The position numbers were made by a program, and so were the translations under genes. 36,693 nucleotides of DNA from Betaproteobacteria bacterium (GTDB lineage Bacteria > Pseudomonadota > Gammaproteobacteria > Burkholderiales > Thiobacteraceae), in assembly GCA_025361165.1 (NCBI GenBank), contig JANYAU010000041.1, forward strand, positions 1 to 36,693. The letters run 5' to 3'. The notes under the pieces are model-generated. The model made no database searches. It saw nothing but the letters and a program-made list of their open reading frames with translations, and was not told where the DNA came from. Position 1 is the first letter of the stretch; each line of letters begins with the position of its first letter. This document shows positions 29,534 through 36,693 of this stretch, piece after piece.

Positions 29534-29567
29534 GATCGGCTAGACTGCCGGTCTAATTGAATTTTTT
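29534..29567 (+). terminator. candidate attenuator hairpin before leuA
   Basis: GATCGGC (29534-29540) and GCCGGTC (29547-29553) can pair over seven positions, including one G-U, around a six-base loop. A run of six T ends at 29567, eight bases after the stem, further than in an ideal intrinsic terminator. A shorter alternative stem TAGAC/GTCTA overlaps it, so two exclusive folds are possible, as expected for attenuation. It lies 35 bases after the leader peptide stop. Confidence 0.45.
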
Positions 29568-29606
29568 CGTGCTGCTATGCATGGCGCGAAACACATGGAG
29601 CTGACC

Positions 29607-31142
29607 ATGAAAGACCATTTAATTATTTTTGACACCACCTTGCGCGACGGCGAGCAGAGTCCCGGCGCATCCATGACCAAAGAAGAAAAAGTCCGCATCG
29701 CGAAGCAATTGGAGCGCATGAAAGTGGACATCATCGAAGCCGGCTTCCCAGCCGCTTCCAATGGCGATTTCGAATCGGTGAAAGCGGTCGCCAGCGTGAT
29801 TAAGGACAGCACCGTCTGCGGCCTGGCGCGTGCCTTGGAGCGCGATATCGACCGCGCGGGCGAAGCGATTCAAGGCGCCGCCTCCGGCCGCATTCATACC
29901 TTTCTTGCGACCAGCCCGATCCACATGGAAAAGAAGCTACGCATGACGCCGGATCAAGTCGTCGAGCAAGCGGTGAAGGCGGTGCACTGGGCGCGCAAGT
30001 GGACCGACAACGTGGAGTTTTCGCCCGAGGATGCGGGCCGCTCCGAGTTGGATTTTCTGTGCCGCGTGCTGGAAGCGGTGATTGCCGCCGGCGCCACTAC
30101 GGTAAACATCCCCGATACCGTCGGCTACAACATGCCGCAGCAATTCGGCGAGTTGATCCGCAATTTGCGCGAACGCGTGCCGAATTCGGACAAGGCCGTG
30201 TTCTCGGTGCATTGTCACAACGACTTGGGGCTCGCGGTGGCGAATTCGCTGTCCGCTGTGCTCAATGGCGCGCGCCAAGTGGAGTGCACCATCAACGGCC
30301 TCGGCGAGCGGGCCGGGAATGCCGCGCTGGAAGAAATCGTGATGACGGTGCGCACGCGCCAAGATGTGTTTACCTGCGACACCGGGATCGATACCACGCA
30401 AATCGTGTCTGCCTCGCGTTTGGTGTCGGGCATTACCGGCTTCGCGGTGCAACCGAACAAGGCCATCGTCGGCGCCAATGCGTTCGCACACGAATCGGGC
30501 ATCCATCAGGATGGCGTGCTCAAGCATCGCCAAACGTATGAAATCATGCGCGCCGAAGACGTGGGCTGGAGCGCCAACAAAATGGTGTTGGGAAAACACT
30601 CCGGCCGCAACGCGTTTCGCACGCGCTTGCAGGAGATCGGCATCGAGTTGGAATCGGAAGAGGCGGTGAACGCGGCGTTCGCGCGCTTTAAAGAGTTGGC
30701 CGATAAGAAGCACGAAATTTTCGACGACGATTTGCAGGCTTTGGTGAGCGACGAAGCACAGGCGCAAGAGCAAGAAGTATACAAACTGGTGTCGCTCAAA
30801 GTCTGTTCCGAAACCGGCGAAACGCCGCATGCGAACATCGTGCTGGCGGAGCAGGGCGCGGAGAAACAGGCGCGCGCGACAGGCGGCGGCCCGGTCGATG
30901 CCTCGTTCAAGGCGATCGAAATCATCGTCAATAGCGGCGCGGAATTGTTGCTGTATTCGGTGAACAACATCACCAGCGGCACTGATGCGCAAGGGGAAGT
31001 CACTGTGCGCCTGTCGCGCGGCGGGCGCATCGTCAATGGTCAGGGCGCGGATACCGATATCGTGGTGGCCTCGGCCAAGGCCTATTTGCATGCGCTGAAC
31101 AAGCTGCATTCCAAACTGGAGCGGGCGCATCCCCAGGTATAA
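29607..31142 (+). CDS. leuA: 2-isopropylmalate synthase
   Basis: LeuA condenses acetyl-CoA with 2-oxoisovalerate, the committed step of leucine synthesis, using the valine precursor made by ilvBHC. The product is 511 residues, the usual bacterial length. The TIM-barrel domain begins [18 protein letters not shown] (Arg13, metal ligand Asp14), and the metal-binding His202 and His204 lie in SVHCHNDLG. The C-terminal LeuA dimerisation domain, which binds leucine for feedback inhibition, covers about 390-511 ([19 protein letters not shown]). The ATG at 29607 has GGAG six bases upstream; two in-frame ATGs just before it lack a site. The upstream leader peptide and hairpin suggest attenuation by leucine. 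leuB, leuC and leuD are not in the window. Confidence 0.98.
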   Translation: MKDHLIIFDTTLRDGEQSPGASMTKEEKVRIAKQLERMKVDIIEAGFPAASNGDFESVKAVASVIKDSTVCGLARALERDIDRAGEAIQGAASGRIHTFLATSPIHMEKKLRMTPDQVVEQAVKAVHWARKWTDNVEFSPEDAGRSELDFLCRVLEAVIAAGATTVNIPDTVGYNMPQQFGELIRNLRERVPNSDKAVFSVHCHNDLGLAVANSLSAVLNGARQVECTINGLGERAGNAALEEIVMTVRTRQDVFTCDTGIDTTQIVSASRLVSGITGFAVQPNKAIVGANAFAHESGIHQDGVLKHRQTYEIMRAEDVGWSANKMVLGKHSGRNAFRTRLQEIGIELESEEAVNAAFARFKELADKKHEIFDDDLQALVSDEAQAQEQEVYKLVSLKVCSETGETPHANIVLAEQGAEKQARATGGGPVDASFKAIEIIVNSGAELLLYSVNNITSGTDAQGEVTVRLSRGGRIVNGQGADTDIVVASAKAYLHALNKLHSKLERAHPQV

Positions 31143-31167
31143 TGGGCGCTCACTCAAGGATAAGCGG

Positions 31168-31710
31168 ATGCAGACGGCGACCAACGATTATTTAGTTATC
31201 ACCGCCGCCGGCGAGGACCAAGTGGGCCTCGTCGAGCGGTTCTCCAGCAAAATTACCGAGACCGGCTGCAATATGGAGCAAAGCCGCATGTCAGTGCTGG
31301 GTGGCCAATTCGCCATCCTAGTGCTGGTGTCGGGGCCGTGGAATGCGCTGTCAAAATTAGAGAGCCAACTCGAAGCGCTGGGCGTGCAATTGGGCCTCAG
31401 CATGGTGGCGAAGCGTACCCGCGCGCGCGAGTTGAGCCAGCCGGTACTGCCTTATCATGTGGAAGTGGTCGCACTGGATCATCCCGGTATTGTGCATAAC
31501 CTGGCGAAATTCTTCGCGCGCTATGGCATCAATATCGAAGAACTCGCCACCGACACCTATCCTGCGCCGCATACCGGCACGCAAATGTTTTCGGTGCAGA
31601 TGGAAGTGGGCGTGCCCGGCCCCACGCACATCCCCACTCTGCGCGGAGAGTTCTTTGATTATTGCGACGACCTGAATTTAGACGCCACGTTTGAACCCTC
31701 ACGCGCATAG
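31168..31710 (+). CDS. double ACT-domain protein, GcvR-like
   Basis: This 180-residue protein consists of two ACT domains, about 8-85 (YLVITAAGEDQVGLVERFSS) and 95-170 (YHVEVVALDHPGIVHNLAKF). ACT domains bind amino acids. The closest known model is GcvR, which represses the glycine cleavage system through GcvA, but many such proteins in betaproteobacteria have no proven target. It begins 25 bases after leuA with AAGGA upstream, so it may share the leu transcript. A role in sensing an amino acid linked to this cluster is inference. Confidence 0.85.
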   Translation: MQTATNDYLVITAAGEDQVGLVERFSSKITETGCNMEQSRMSVLGGQFAILVLVSGPWNALSKLESQLEALGVQLGLSMVAKRTRARELSQPVLPYHVEVVALDHPGIVHNLAKFFARYGINIEELATDTYPAPHTGTQMFSVQMEVGVPGPTHIPTLRGEFFDYCDDLNLDATFEPSRA

Positions 31711-31727
31711 CGCGGCGCATTTTTTTT
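31702..31727 (+). terminator. candidate intrinsic terminator after the ACT protein gene
   Basis: CGCGC (31702-31706) and GCGCG (31710-31714) form a GC-only five-base stem around ATA, overlapping the stop codon, and eight T follow at 31720-31727. Five bases separate stem and T-run, and the loop is short, so strength is uncertain; it would end the leuA transcript. Confidence 0.45.
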
Positions 31728-31751
31728 CACCCCATGCCGAGGATCATCCCG

Positions 31752-32060
31752 ATGAATACGCCCGACGACGAATCCTCGCCCTTCGATCAAGCCGCGATGT
31801 CGGTGGTCGAATTGGGCAACCAGATTTTAGACCAGAATAAAGATGCCGACCCCTGGGATGTCGCCTCCGGCCTGTTTGCGGGCGCGATCCAATTTTGGTT
31901 ATTCACGCATCAACCTTGCGCCGATCCGTTTTGTGAATCTTGCGCCGAAGTGGCGACCGCCGAACACCGCATGAAGCTACTTGGCGATGAGCTGCGCGAA
32001 TTTGCGGAAGAAAGCGACTATTACCATACGCCCACCGACAGCAACGCCGGCACCGCATAA
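31752..32060 (+). CDS. hypothetical protein with CX4CX2C motif, 102 aa
   Basis: I do not recognise a named family. The protein is acidic and mostly helical: AAMSVVELGNQILDQNKDAD, then WDVASGLFAGAIQFWLFTHQ, then CADPFCESC, followed by a helix (RMKLLGDELREFAEESDYYH). The three Cys in C-x4-C-x2-C could bind metal, but a fourth ligand is not obvious. The start chosen is the ATG at 31752 (MNTPDDE), nine bases after GAGG; an ATG six codons earlier has no site. It lies between the ACT gene and the metallophosphoesterase, whose GTG start follows nine bases after its stop, so the two are probably co-transcribed. Confidence 0.7.
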   Translation: MNTPDDESSPFDQAAMSVVELGNQILDQNKDADPWDVASGLFAGAIQFWLFTHQPCADPFCESCAEVATAEHRMKLLGDELREFAEESDYYHTPTDSNAGTA

Positions 32061-32069
32061 CCTTAGCCT

Positions 32070-32933
32070 GTGACGGCATCCCGCTTCTCTTTTTTGTTTT
32101 CTTGCTTTTGGTTGCTCTGCGGCGCCGCGTATGCGGACCAGCCTGCCCCCGTCGTATTGATCGCAGGCGATGTCGCACAATGCGATGTGCCGGGCGCGCA
32201 ACTGACCGCACAGCTCATCAAATCGCTACCGTATGCGGTGCTGGCGGTAGGCGATCTGGCCTACCCCAGTGGCACGCCAGAAGAATTTGCACGTTGTTAT
32301 GAGCCGACCTGGGGTGCATTTAAAGCGCGCACTTATCCTGCGCCCGGCAACCACGACTACCGCACGCCTGGCGCCAAAGGGTACTTCGATTATTTTGGCG
32401 CGCGCGCCGGTGATCGCAACAAAGGTTATTACAGTTTCGATATCGGCCAATGGCACATCGTGTCGCTCAACAGCAATCGCGAACTGGAACCCGGCTCGCC
32501 GCAAATGGTTTGGCTCGCGGCGGATTTGCAGCAGCATCGCCAGGCCTGTGTCCTTGCGTACTGGCATCACCCGCGCTTTTCTTCCGGGCCGCATGGCGAT
32601 GATGTGCGGCTACAAGCGATCTGGGCCTTGTTGTATCAGCAGGGCGTGAGTGTGGTGCTGGCCGGGCACGATCACGATTACGAACGCTTTACGCCGATGA
32701 ATGAAATGGGTGAGCGCGATGCGGTGCGCGGTATTCGATCTTTCGTTGCCGGTACCGGTGGTGCGCAACACTATAGCTTAGGGCAACGCCATTTACTGAG
32801 CGAGGTATGGCACGGCGACAGTTGGGGCGTGCTGAAATTGACTTTGGGTGCGCACAGCTATGCGTGGGAATTTCTTCCTGTGGCGGGGAGTATTTTCCAC
32901 GATGCAGGCAGCGCACAGTGTGTGCAGCGTTGA
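32070..32933 (+). CDS. secreted metallophosphoesterase, calcineurin-like / purple acid phosphatase type
   Basis: This is an exported two-metal phosphoesterase. A signal peptide (FSFLFSCFWLLCGAAYA) ends near residue 22. The metal-binding motifs are complete: GD at D34, GDLAY with D62, GNHD with N94, H95 and D96, YWHHP with H166, and GHDHDYER with H200 and H202. The 287-residue length and the GHDHDYER form fit the tartrate-resistant purple acid phosphatase-like group. Asp62 is followed by LAY, so the Tyr ligand typical of purple acid phosphatases is present. The substrate is unknown. Start is GTG at 32070, nine bases after the previous stop. Confidence 0.88.
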   Translation: MTASRFSFLFSCFWLLCGAAYADQPAPVVLIAGDVAQCDVPGAQLTAQLIKSLPYAVLAVGDLAYPSGTPEEFARCYEPTWGAFKARTYPAPGNHDYRTPGAKGYFDYFGARAGDRNKGYYSFDIGQWHIVSLNSNRELEPGSPQMVWLAADLQQHRQACVLAYWHHPRFSSGPHGDDVRLQAIWALLYQQGVSVVLAGHDHDYERFTPMNEMGERDAVRGIRSFVAGTGGAQHYSLGQRHLLSEVWHGDSWGVLKLTLGAHSYAWEFLPVAGSIFHDAGSAQCVQR

Positions 32934-33003
32934 GCTTGTGCTTGCTGCGCGATGTCAGCGTTGCCATAATGAATCTATCTTATAGAGAACGGAATCTTTC
33001 CCC

Positions 33004-33240
33004 ATGAAAGGTCTCCACCTGGAACAAAACGAGGTAGTGAATGAACGCTATGCGGTCATTTACGCACCTGGCCGTAACCGTAAACGTTTCTCCGAGAACT
33101 GCGTGTATGTCAAAGTGTCGGAACAAGACGCACGCGACGCGGGAGATCGGGAAAAAGGTTTGTTTCCCGCGATCGTCATCGGTCCATCGCGTTCTTCAGA
33201 AGGATTTCGATTGTATTATCTGCGCGCCTGGCTCGACTAG
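33004..33240 (+). CDS. hypothetical protein, 78 aa
   Basis: I do not recognise this small basic protein. It reads as a compact beta-rich domain: RYAVIYAPGRNRKRFSENCV, then a charged helix (SEQDARDAGDREKG), then FPAIVIGPSRSSEGFRLYYL. There is no signal or membrane helix. The ribosome site before the ATG is weak (AACGGAA at some distance). It stands alone, 70 bases after the phosphoesterase gene, with a 286-base gap to the diguanylate cyclase gene. Composition matches its neighbours, so it is probably a native conserved gene. Confidence 0.6.
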   Translation: MKGLHLEQNEVVNERYAVIYAPGRNRKRFSENCVYVKVSEQDARDAGDREKGLFPAIVIGPSRSSEGFRLYYLRAWLD

Positions 33241-33526
33241 ATTAGTCTTGGTACTCGTACCGATACTGCCTCGCAGGTGACGCAAAATGCGACAAGCCGA
33301 TGTGTTTTTGACACCGCTGAGCGCTTTGCATTTCCCCCGGTTTATAGCTTGCAACACACACCGTAAGATATTCTCCTGATATCCCTGGCTATTTTCGCCA
33401 ATTAAAACGCCCCATTTAGGCTAAGTCATTAGCCGTACCTGGCTCCGTAGCAATAGGCATCGTTTTTGCAGCATGGTGCCCCTAATAACTCGGCACATTG
33501 AATGACGCCGTGGGAGCCATGCCCTC
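33241..33526. other. intergenic region upstream of the diguanylate cyclase gene
   Basis: This 286-base gap contains short imperfect hairpins, such as GGTACTCGTACC at 33249-33260, and is more AT-rich toward 33300-33420. I looked for a cyclic-di-GMP riboswitch and found no match to the GEMM consensus. No tRNA, repeat or clear promoter pair stands out, although the cyclase promoter should lie here. Confidence 0.35.
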
Positions 33527-35164
33527 ATGTATCGCCCTTCTCTTAGACAGATTCTGATCACCGCGTTTGTAGTGGTGTGTGCTTTACCCATCCTGATACT
33601 CGCGGGGTGGATGTACTCCGGTGTGAAGAGCCATACGCTACAAGAGGCGCAAGACAAGAACCAAATTTTATCGCAGAATCTTGCGACGCCCATCCATACC
33701 TATCTCGCTAGTGCGCGTCAGACGCTAGCAATTTTCAATGTGCTGATCACGCACGCTGACGACCCGAATTTGATGGTGGCGGTGGCAGCGCGCCAAAATA
33801 ATTTTGATACCGTACTCTTTCTATCGCGGGACGGCATTATCCGGCGCTGGCCAGAAACGGCAGCGTATTATTCTGCCACAGGCGATGCAGCGCTCCTGGC
33901 CCAAGCTCAGCCGCTTTTCGCATTGAAGCGAGAGACGCATAGCGGCGTGATGCATAACCCGTATACCGGCGCGCCGACAGTGCTCTTCCTGCAGCCGGTG
34001 CCGAGCGGCTACGTGATCGGTTTGCTGAATCTCAAACCGATCATGGAACTGGGCCGCCGCATTAAATTCGGTGAGCACGGTCATGCGGCGATTACGGATC
34101 AATACGGCCGCTTAGTTCTGCACCCGAATGGTCGCTGGGTAGATGAAATGCGCAGCTTGGCCGATTGGCCCATCATCCAAGCCGGTATGCGCGGTGAAAC
34201 GGGTGTTGCCACCTTCTATTCACCTTTTATCAAGCAAGACATGGTGGCGGGATACGCTGCCGTGCCCGAGTTCAACTGGGTCGTGATCACGCCCCAGCCG
34301 CTCGCCGAATTTCAGCAACGCGCTTATGCAACGCTGCGTAAAGCGGCTTGGGTTGCCGCAGGCAGCTTGCTAGTCGCTTTGTTATTAGCCGTAGCGGTTT
34401 CTTGCTGGGTGACGCATCCGATTGTAGTGTTGGCCAATATGGTCAAGCGCTTACCGCTAACCGCTTACCAAGCTGATTTCCATGAACTGGGGAAGCTGGC
34501 GCCGCGCGAGCTGGACATGCTGCAGCACAGCAGCGCACATATGGCACGGGAAATTCGCTCCGCTATCAAATTGCGCGACAACTTGAATTTTGAACTCAAA
34601 CATCAAGTGGATTACGCTACCAAGGGCTTGCTCGAGGCGAATGCTAAGCTCGCGACCCAAGTGTTTATCGACGACTTAACCAAACTCAACAACCGGCGCG
34701 CCTTGTGGCAGCGCGTATCGGATATGGAACAGTCGAATCCAGATAGCTATTCGCCCGTGCAAGTTCTGTTGTTCGACCTGGATAATTTTAAAGAGATCAA
34801 CGACACCTACGGGCATGCGGGCGGTGACCAAGTGCTGAGTCACGTCGCCGCGGTGATCGACGGCGAAACCAGAGAAGGCGATTTCGTGGTGCGCTATGGC
34901 GGTGACGAATTCTTGATCGTCATGCGCCATTGTTTGGCGGCAACGGCGCAGCAGCGTGCGGAGGCAATCCGGGACGCGGTCTTGTCCAAACCGATCGTTA
35001 TAGATGGCCGGCCGGTCGTGATCACCATGAGTGTCGGCATCGCCGAATCCGAGTCGCGTCTGTCGCGCCCCTCGTTCACCGAACTGCTCAAGGCTGCCGA
35101 TCAAGCCATGTATGTAGCAAAGCGCCAAGGCCGCAATCGCATCTATCTGGTGAAAGAACACTAG
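33527..35164 (+). CDS. membrane diguanylate cyclase with periplasmic dCache-like sensor
   Basis: This enzyme makes cyclic di-GMP from two GTP. It is 545 residues. A first membrane helix (about 8-30) is followed by a periplasmic sensor of about 240 residues with Cache features (AITDQYGRLVLHPNGRWVDE, YAAVPEFNWVVITPQPLAEF). A second helix (about 278-300) and a HAMP-like linker lead to the GGDEF domain (about 375-545). The active site is intact, GGDEF at 458-462 in RYGGDEFLIV, and the product-inhibition I-site RxxD is present as R449-E-G-D452, five residues before it. The product should be active and feedback-inhibited. The ligand is unknown. GGGAGC lies 13 bases upstream of the ATG. Confidence 0.93.
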   Translation: MYRPSLRQILITAFVVVCALPILILAGWMYSGVKSHTLQEAQDKNQILSQNLATPIHTYLASARQTLAIFNVLITHADDPNLMVAVAARQNNFDTVLFLSRDGIIRRWPETAAYYSATGDAALLAQAQPLFALKRETHSGVMHNPYTGAPTVLFLQPVPSGYVIGLLNLKPIMELGRRIKFGEHGHAAITDQYGRLVLHPNGRWVDEMRSLADWPIIQAGMRGETGVATFYSPFIKQDMVAGYAAVPEFNWVVITPQPLAEFQQRAYATLRKAAWVAAGSLLVALLLAVAVSCWVTHPIVVLANMVKRLPLTAYQADFHELGKLAPRELDMLQHSSAHMAREIRSAIKLRDNLNFELKHQVDYATKGLLEANAKLATQVFIDDLTKLNNRRALWQRVSDMEQSNPDSYSPVQVLLFDLDNFKEINDTYGHAGGDQVLSHVAAVIDGETREGDFVVRYGGDEFLIVMRHCLAATAQQRAEAIRDAVLSKPIVIDGRPVVITMSVGIAESESRLSRPSFTELLKAADQAMYVAKRQGRNRIYLVKEH

Positions 35165-35177
35165 GGCAGTAGGCTTG

Positions 35178-35981
35178 CTATACCTGGTGCCATTCGTCGA
35201 GTGACCAATAGCGCAAATAGTTTTTCGTACCCCAGCGTAGTGGATGCGGCCCGGATTGGGCTGCGCTCGCGATCCCGTGCAGCGTAGAGTTGCCCAGCAG
35301 CGGCTGCCCCTCGCGGTAGGGAATCGTCGAAAGCCGAATCAGCCACGGTGCATCGCCCGCGGGGCGCGTGCCAAACGAAATTTCAAAATCCAGCAATTCG
35401 ATGAGTTGCGCGCGATCCAGCCCCTTACATTCGGCCAGTACCGCCAGTGACTCTGCTTGCTGCGTAAACACCACACGATCGCGCACAAACAAAAAATAAT
35501 CGCCGATGACCAACAGATAGCCTTTGCGTTGATCGTCGCTGTCTTGCCCAATGCCTGCATCTTGAAAGCGTAGCGCCACGATTTCTTGCTGCGCATCCGC
35601 CATTAAATCCCAGACACAGGCATCGCGGCCATCCAGCGTTGCATCCGCGAGCCGCATACCATCGCGTTGCATGCGTCGCAGATAAGGCTCGCCGCGGCGC
35701 GGTAGATAATCGATCTGGCGGCGGCGGTGCAGGATGTCTCCCTGCGCGATACACGCGCCCGCGACACCGCCCTGGTGCGCAAGGCACATTAATTCGGCAT
35801 CGCTTAAATCTGCCCACGATTGCCGCCCTGAAAAATCCGGACGATTCGCGGGAATAGTCAGACTGGCATGCAAGCGGTGGCTTTGCAGCCAGAAGGCACG
35901 CTCGGCGTTCGAGCGTTTGCGCCATGCACCCACATAGGATTCAGGAACATCGGTGTTGTTGATCGGCAGTGTGTCATACAT
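35178..35981 (-). CDS. hypothetical protein, possibly HRI1-like beta-barrel, 267 aa
   Basis: The function is unknown. The start chosen is the ATG at 35981 (MYDTLPINNTDVPESYVGAW); the frame continues upstream to 36092 but crosses the REP-like palindrome and looks non-coding. The N-terminal half has VGAWRKRSN, FWLQSHRLHASLTIPANRPD and QGGVAGACIAQGD. The W..R then WLQ....A...IP..RP pattern recalls proteins assigned to the HRI1-like beta-barrel group; this is a weak recollection. The second half contains strand-like segments (YLLVIGDYFLFVRDRVVF). There is no signal peptide. It converges on the diguanylate cyclase gene with 13 bases between stops. Confidence 0.7.
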   Translation of the reverse strand: MYDTLPINNTDVPESYVGAWRKRSNAERAFWLQSHRLHASLTIPANRPDFSGRQSWADLSDAELMCLAHQGGVAGACIAQGDILHRRRQIDYLPRRGEPYLRRMQRDGMRLADATLDGRDACVWDLMADAQQEIVALRFQDAGIGQDSDDQRKGYLLVIGDYFLFVRDRVVFTQQAESLAVLAECKGLDRAQLIELLDFEISFGTRPAGDAPWLIRLSTIPYREGQPLLGNSTLHGIASAAQSGPHPLRWGTKNYLRYWSLDEWHQV

Positions 35982-36016
35982 GGGCGTTATTCTTAAAAAA
36001 ACAATTGAATGATGCA

Positions 36017-36044
36017 GTAGTAGGAGCGAGGCATGCCTCGCCCC
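36017..36044. repeat. REP-like palindrome with 5' GTAG head
   Basis: GTAG is followed by a perfect 16-base palindrome, GCGAGGCATGCCTCGC, at 36026-36041. A GTAG-type head joined to a GC-rich palindrome is the signature of REP elements moved by REP-associated tyrosine transposases. No such transposase is in the window. It lies just upstream of the 35178-35981 gene in a non-coding stretch. Confidence 0.55.
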
Positions 36045-36228
36045 AGCCAATGGCCGCCGCTCACCCGGCGAGTGCTTGCCAGAACACCTCAATCCTCAAT
36101 CCGCTCTGGTGATCGCACTTGGGATTTATCGGGAGGTGCCCTAAATTTTAGTGTAAATGGGTTTTTGTTTAACCTTGAGGTAACCAGCAAGCGAACTGGG
36201 TAATAAACCGGTTTAGCACGGCTTTCCC
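36045..36228. other. AT-rich non-coding stretch
   Basis: No gene is supported here. It includes a perfect 12-base palindrome TAAACCGGTTTA at 36204-36215 and an AT-rich tract near 36140-36180. It separates the REP-like element from the left arm of the terminal inverted repeat. Confidence 0.35.
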
Positions 36229-36347
36229 ATGACCCCTTACTGTACTTACTGTGCTTGCTGCGTGCCTTGCTGCATGTACCGGTTAGCCCTTTGTAAGCAG
36301 AATGTTGACACCCAGCGTTCGTTTCTCGTCTGAACCACCTTTGTCAA
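36229..36347. repeat. left arm of exact 119-bp inverted repeat
   Basis: Bases 36229-36347 are the exact reverse complement of 36575-36693. The match ends at the next base inward. This arm holds the last 21 codons of the HIRAN gene, its stop, and a downstream array of four similar 9-base units (CTTACTGTA, CTTACTGTG, CTTGCTGCG, CTTGCTGCA) at about 36235-36273. Confidence 0.9.
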
Positions 36348-36588
36348 TGTAGCGAGCGATTTCCTCAGCCACCTCCGCGTTTAGATACCCGATCTGAACT
36401 TCGCTGGTGAAAAAAATGAATGCTCGAGCCAAAATCCAGACCGCGACAGCATTCTTATCGTAAGGATTTTGCGGCTCACGCTTCAGAATCAATTGCATTC
36501 CGGACTTACAAAATACATGAATATACTTTTGCCGCGATCCACCGTTCGGATTCGCTGCGGTTACGCCCGCTACTTTGACAAAGGTGGT
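36283..36588 (-). CDS. HIRAN-domain protein, 5' end interrupted
   Basis: HIRAN domains bind DNA ends or stalled-fork structures in eukaryotic HLTF and Rad5 and also occur alone in bacteria. The frame codes 101 residues from TTFVKVAGVTAANPNGGSRQ through KYIHVFCKSGMQLILKREPQ and NPYDKNAVAVW to VQIGYLNAEVAEEIARYIDK, a full HIRAN core (L.REP.N.YD.NAV, GYL). The first ATG in frame (36498) lies in the middle of the domain, so it is not the true start. Upstream there is no ATG, GTG or TTG before a TGA at 36589-36591, and that TGA lies inside the right arm of the inverted repeat. The real N-terminus is therefore missing from this sequence. Confidence 0.75.
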   Translation of the reverse strand, partial: TTFVKVAGVTAANPNGGSRQKYIHVFCKSGMQLILKREPQNPYDKNAVAVWILARAFIFFTSEVQIGYLNAEVAEEIARYIDKGGSDEKRTLGVNILLTKG

Positions 36589-36693
36589 TCAGACGAGAAA
36601 CGAACGCTGGGTGTCAACATTCTGCTTACAAAGGGCTAACCGGTACATGCAGCAAGGCACGCAGCAAGCACAGTAAGTACAGTAAGGGGTCAT
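36575..36693. repeat. right arm of exact 119-bp inverted repeat at window end
   Basis: This arm is the reverse complement of 36229-36347 and ends at the last base of the window. It joins the HIRAN gene at codons for TFVKV. On the plus strand it re-encodes the HIRAN C-terminus (FDKGGSDEKRTLGVNILLTK), preceded by an accidental ATG at 36517, so a 40-codon frame exists here that I regard as spurious. Confidence 0.9.

Noticed and set aside
29937..31184. 415-codon minus-strand open frame
   Set aside because: It is antisense to leuA with shadow composition rich in Arg and His; leuA is certain.
33241..33526. Cyclic-di-GMP riboswitch before the diguanylate cyclase gene
   Set aside because: I found no GEMM core or tetraloop-receptor pattern, only short imperfect hairpins.
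36517..36639. 40-codon plus-strand frame ending in the HIRAN C-terminus
   Set aside because: It is produced by the flipped 119-bp arm; its first codons are antisense to the HIRAN gene.

Overview
The window looks like part of a betaproteobacterial chromosome, most likely a chemolithotrophic Nitrosomonadales-type organism, and probably one metagenomic contig. The basis is GC-rich coding, the gene order pepA-holC-orf-valS, a sigma factor/DUF3619/DUF3106 set, ilvB-ilvH-ilvC-psd-pssA-leuA, and three DUF2173 genes. I know DUF2173 mainly from sulfur and iron oxidisers. The taxonomic call is inference. I recognised no rRNA, tRNA or CRISPR array.

Left edge (1-1000): the 3' end of an IS5-type transposase runs into an AT-rich orphan gene of unknown function, which looks acquired and may be truncated by the insertion.

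Envelope block (1001-12972): a minus-strand pair encodes penicillin-binding protein 1C and a very large alpha-2-macroglobulin-like protein with an intact thioester motif. Divergent from it lies an unusual 1143-residue protein: a winged-helix-like head, about 600 residues of charged coiled coil with internal tandem repeats, one membrane helix and an AsmA-like C-terminus.

Housekeeping block (13010-21747): on the minus strand are a small coiled-coil protein, valS, an acidic accessory ORF, holC and pepA. Divergent from pepA are lptF and lptG, the permease pair for LPS export, followed by a convergent RDD membrane protein.

DUF2173 block and sigma module (21816-24339): three tandem roadblock-like paralogues converge on a minus-strand ECF-type sigma factor (probably starting at CTG), a one-helix DUF3619 protein and a secreted DUF3106 protein.

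Branched-chain amino acid and phospholipid block (24553-31710): ilvB, ilvH and ilvC make the valine/isoleucine precursors. psd and pssA make phosphatidylethanolamine. leuA starts leucine synthesis and is preceded by a leucine-rich leader peptide that seems to be translated from a leaderless transcript. A GcvR-like double-ACT protein follows.

Right part (31752-36693): a Cys-containing small protein, a secreted metallophosphoesterase, a 78-residue orphan, a membrane diguanylate cyclase, an unknown 267-residue protein, a REP-like palindrome and a HIRAN-domain gene. The HIRAN gene is cut by an exact 119-bp inverted repeat that ends at the last base of the window. That is either a real inverted duplication or a fold-back or assembly artefact at a contig end.
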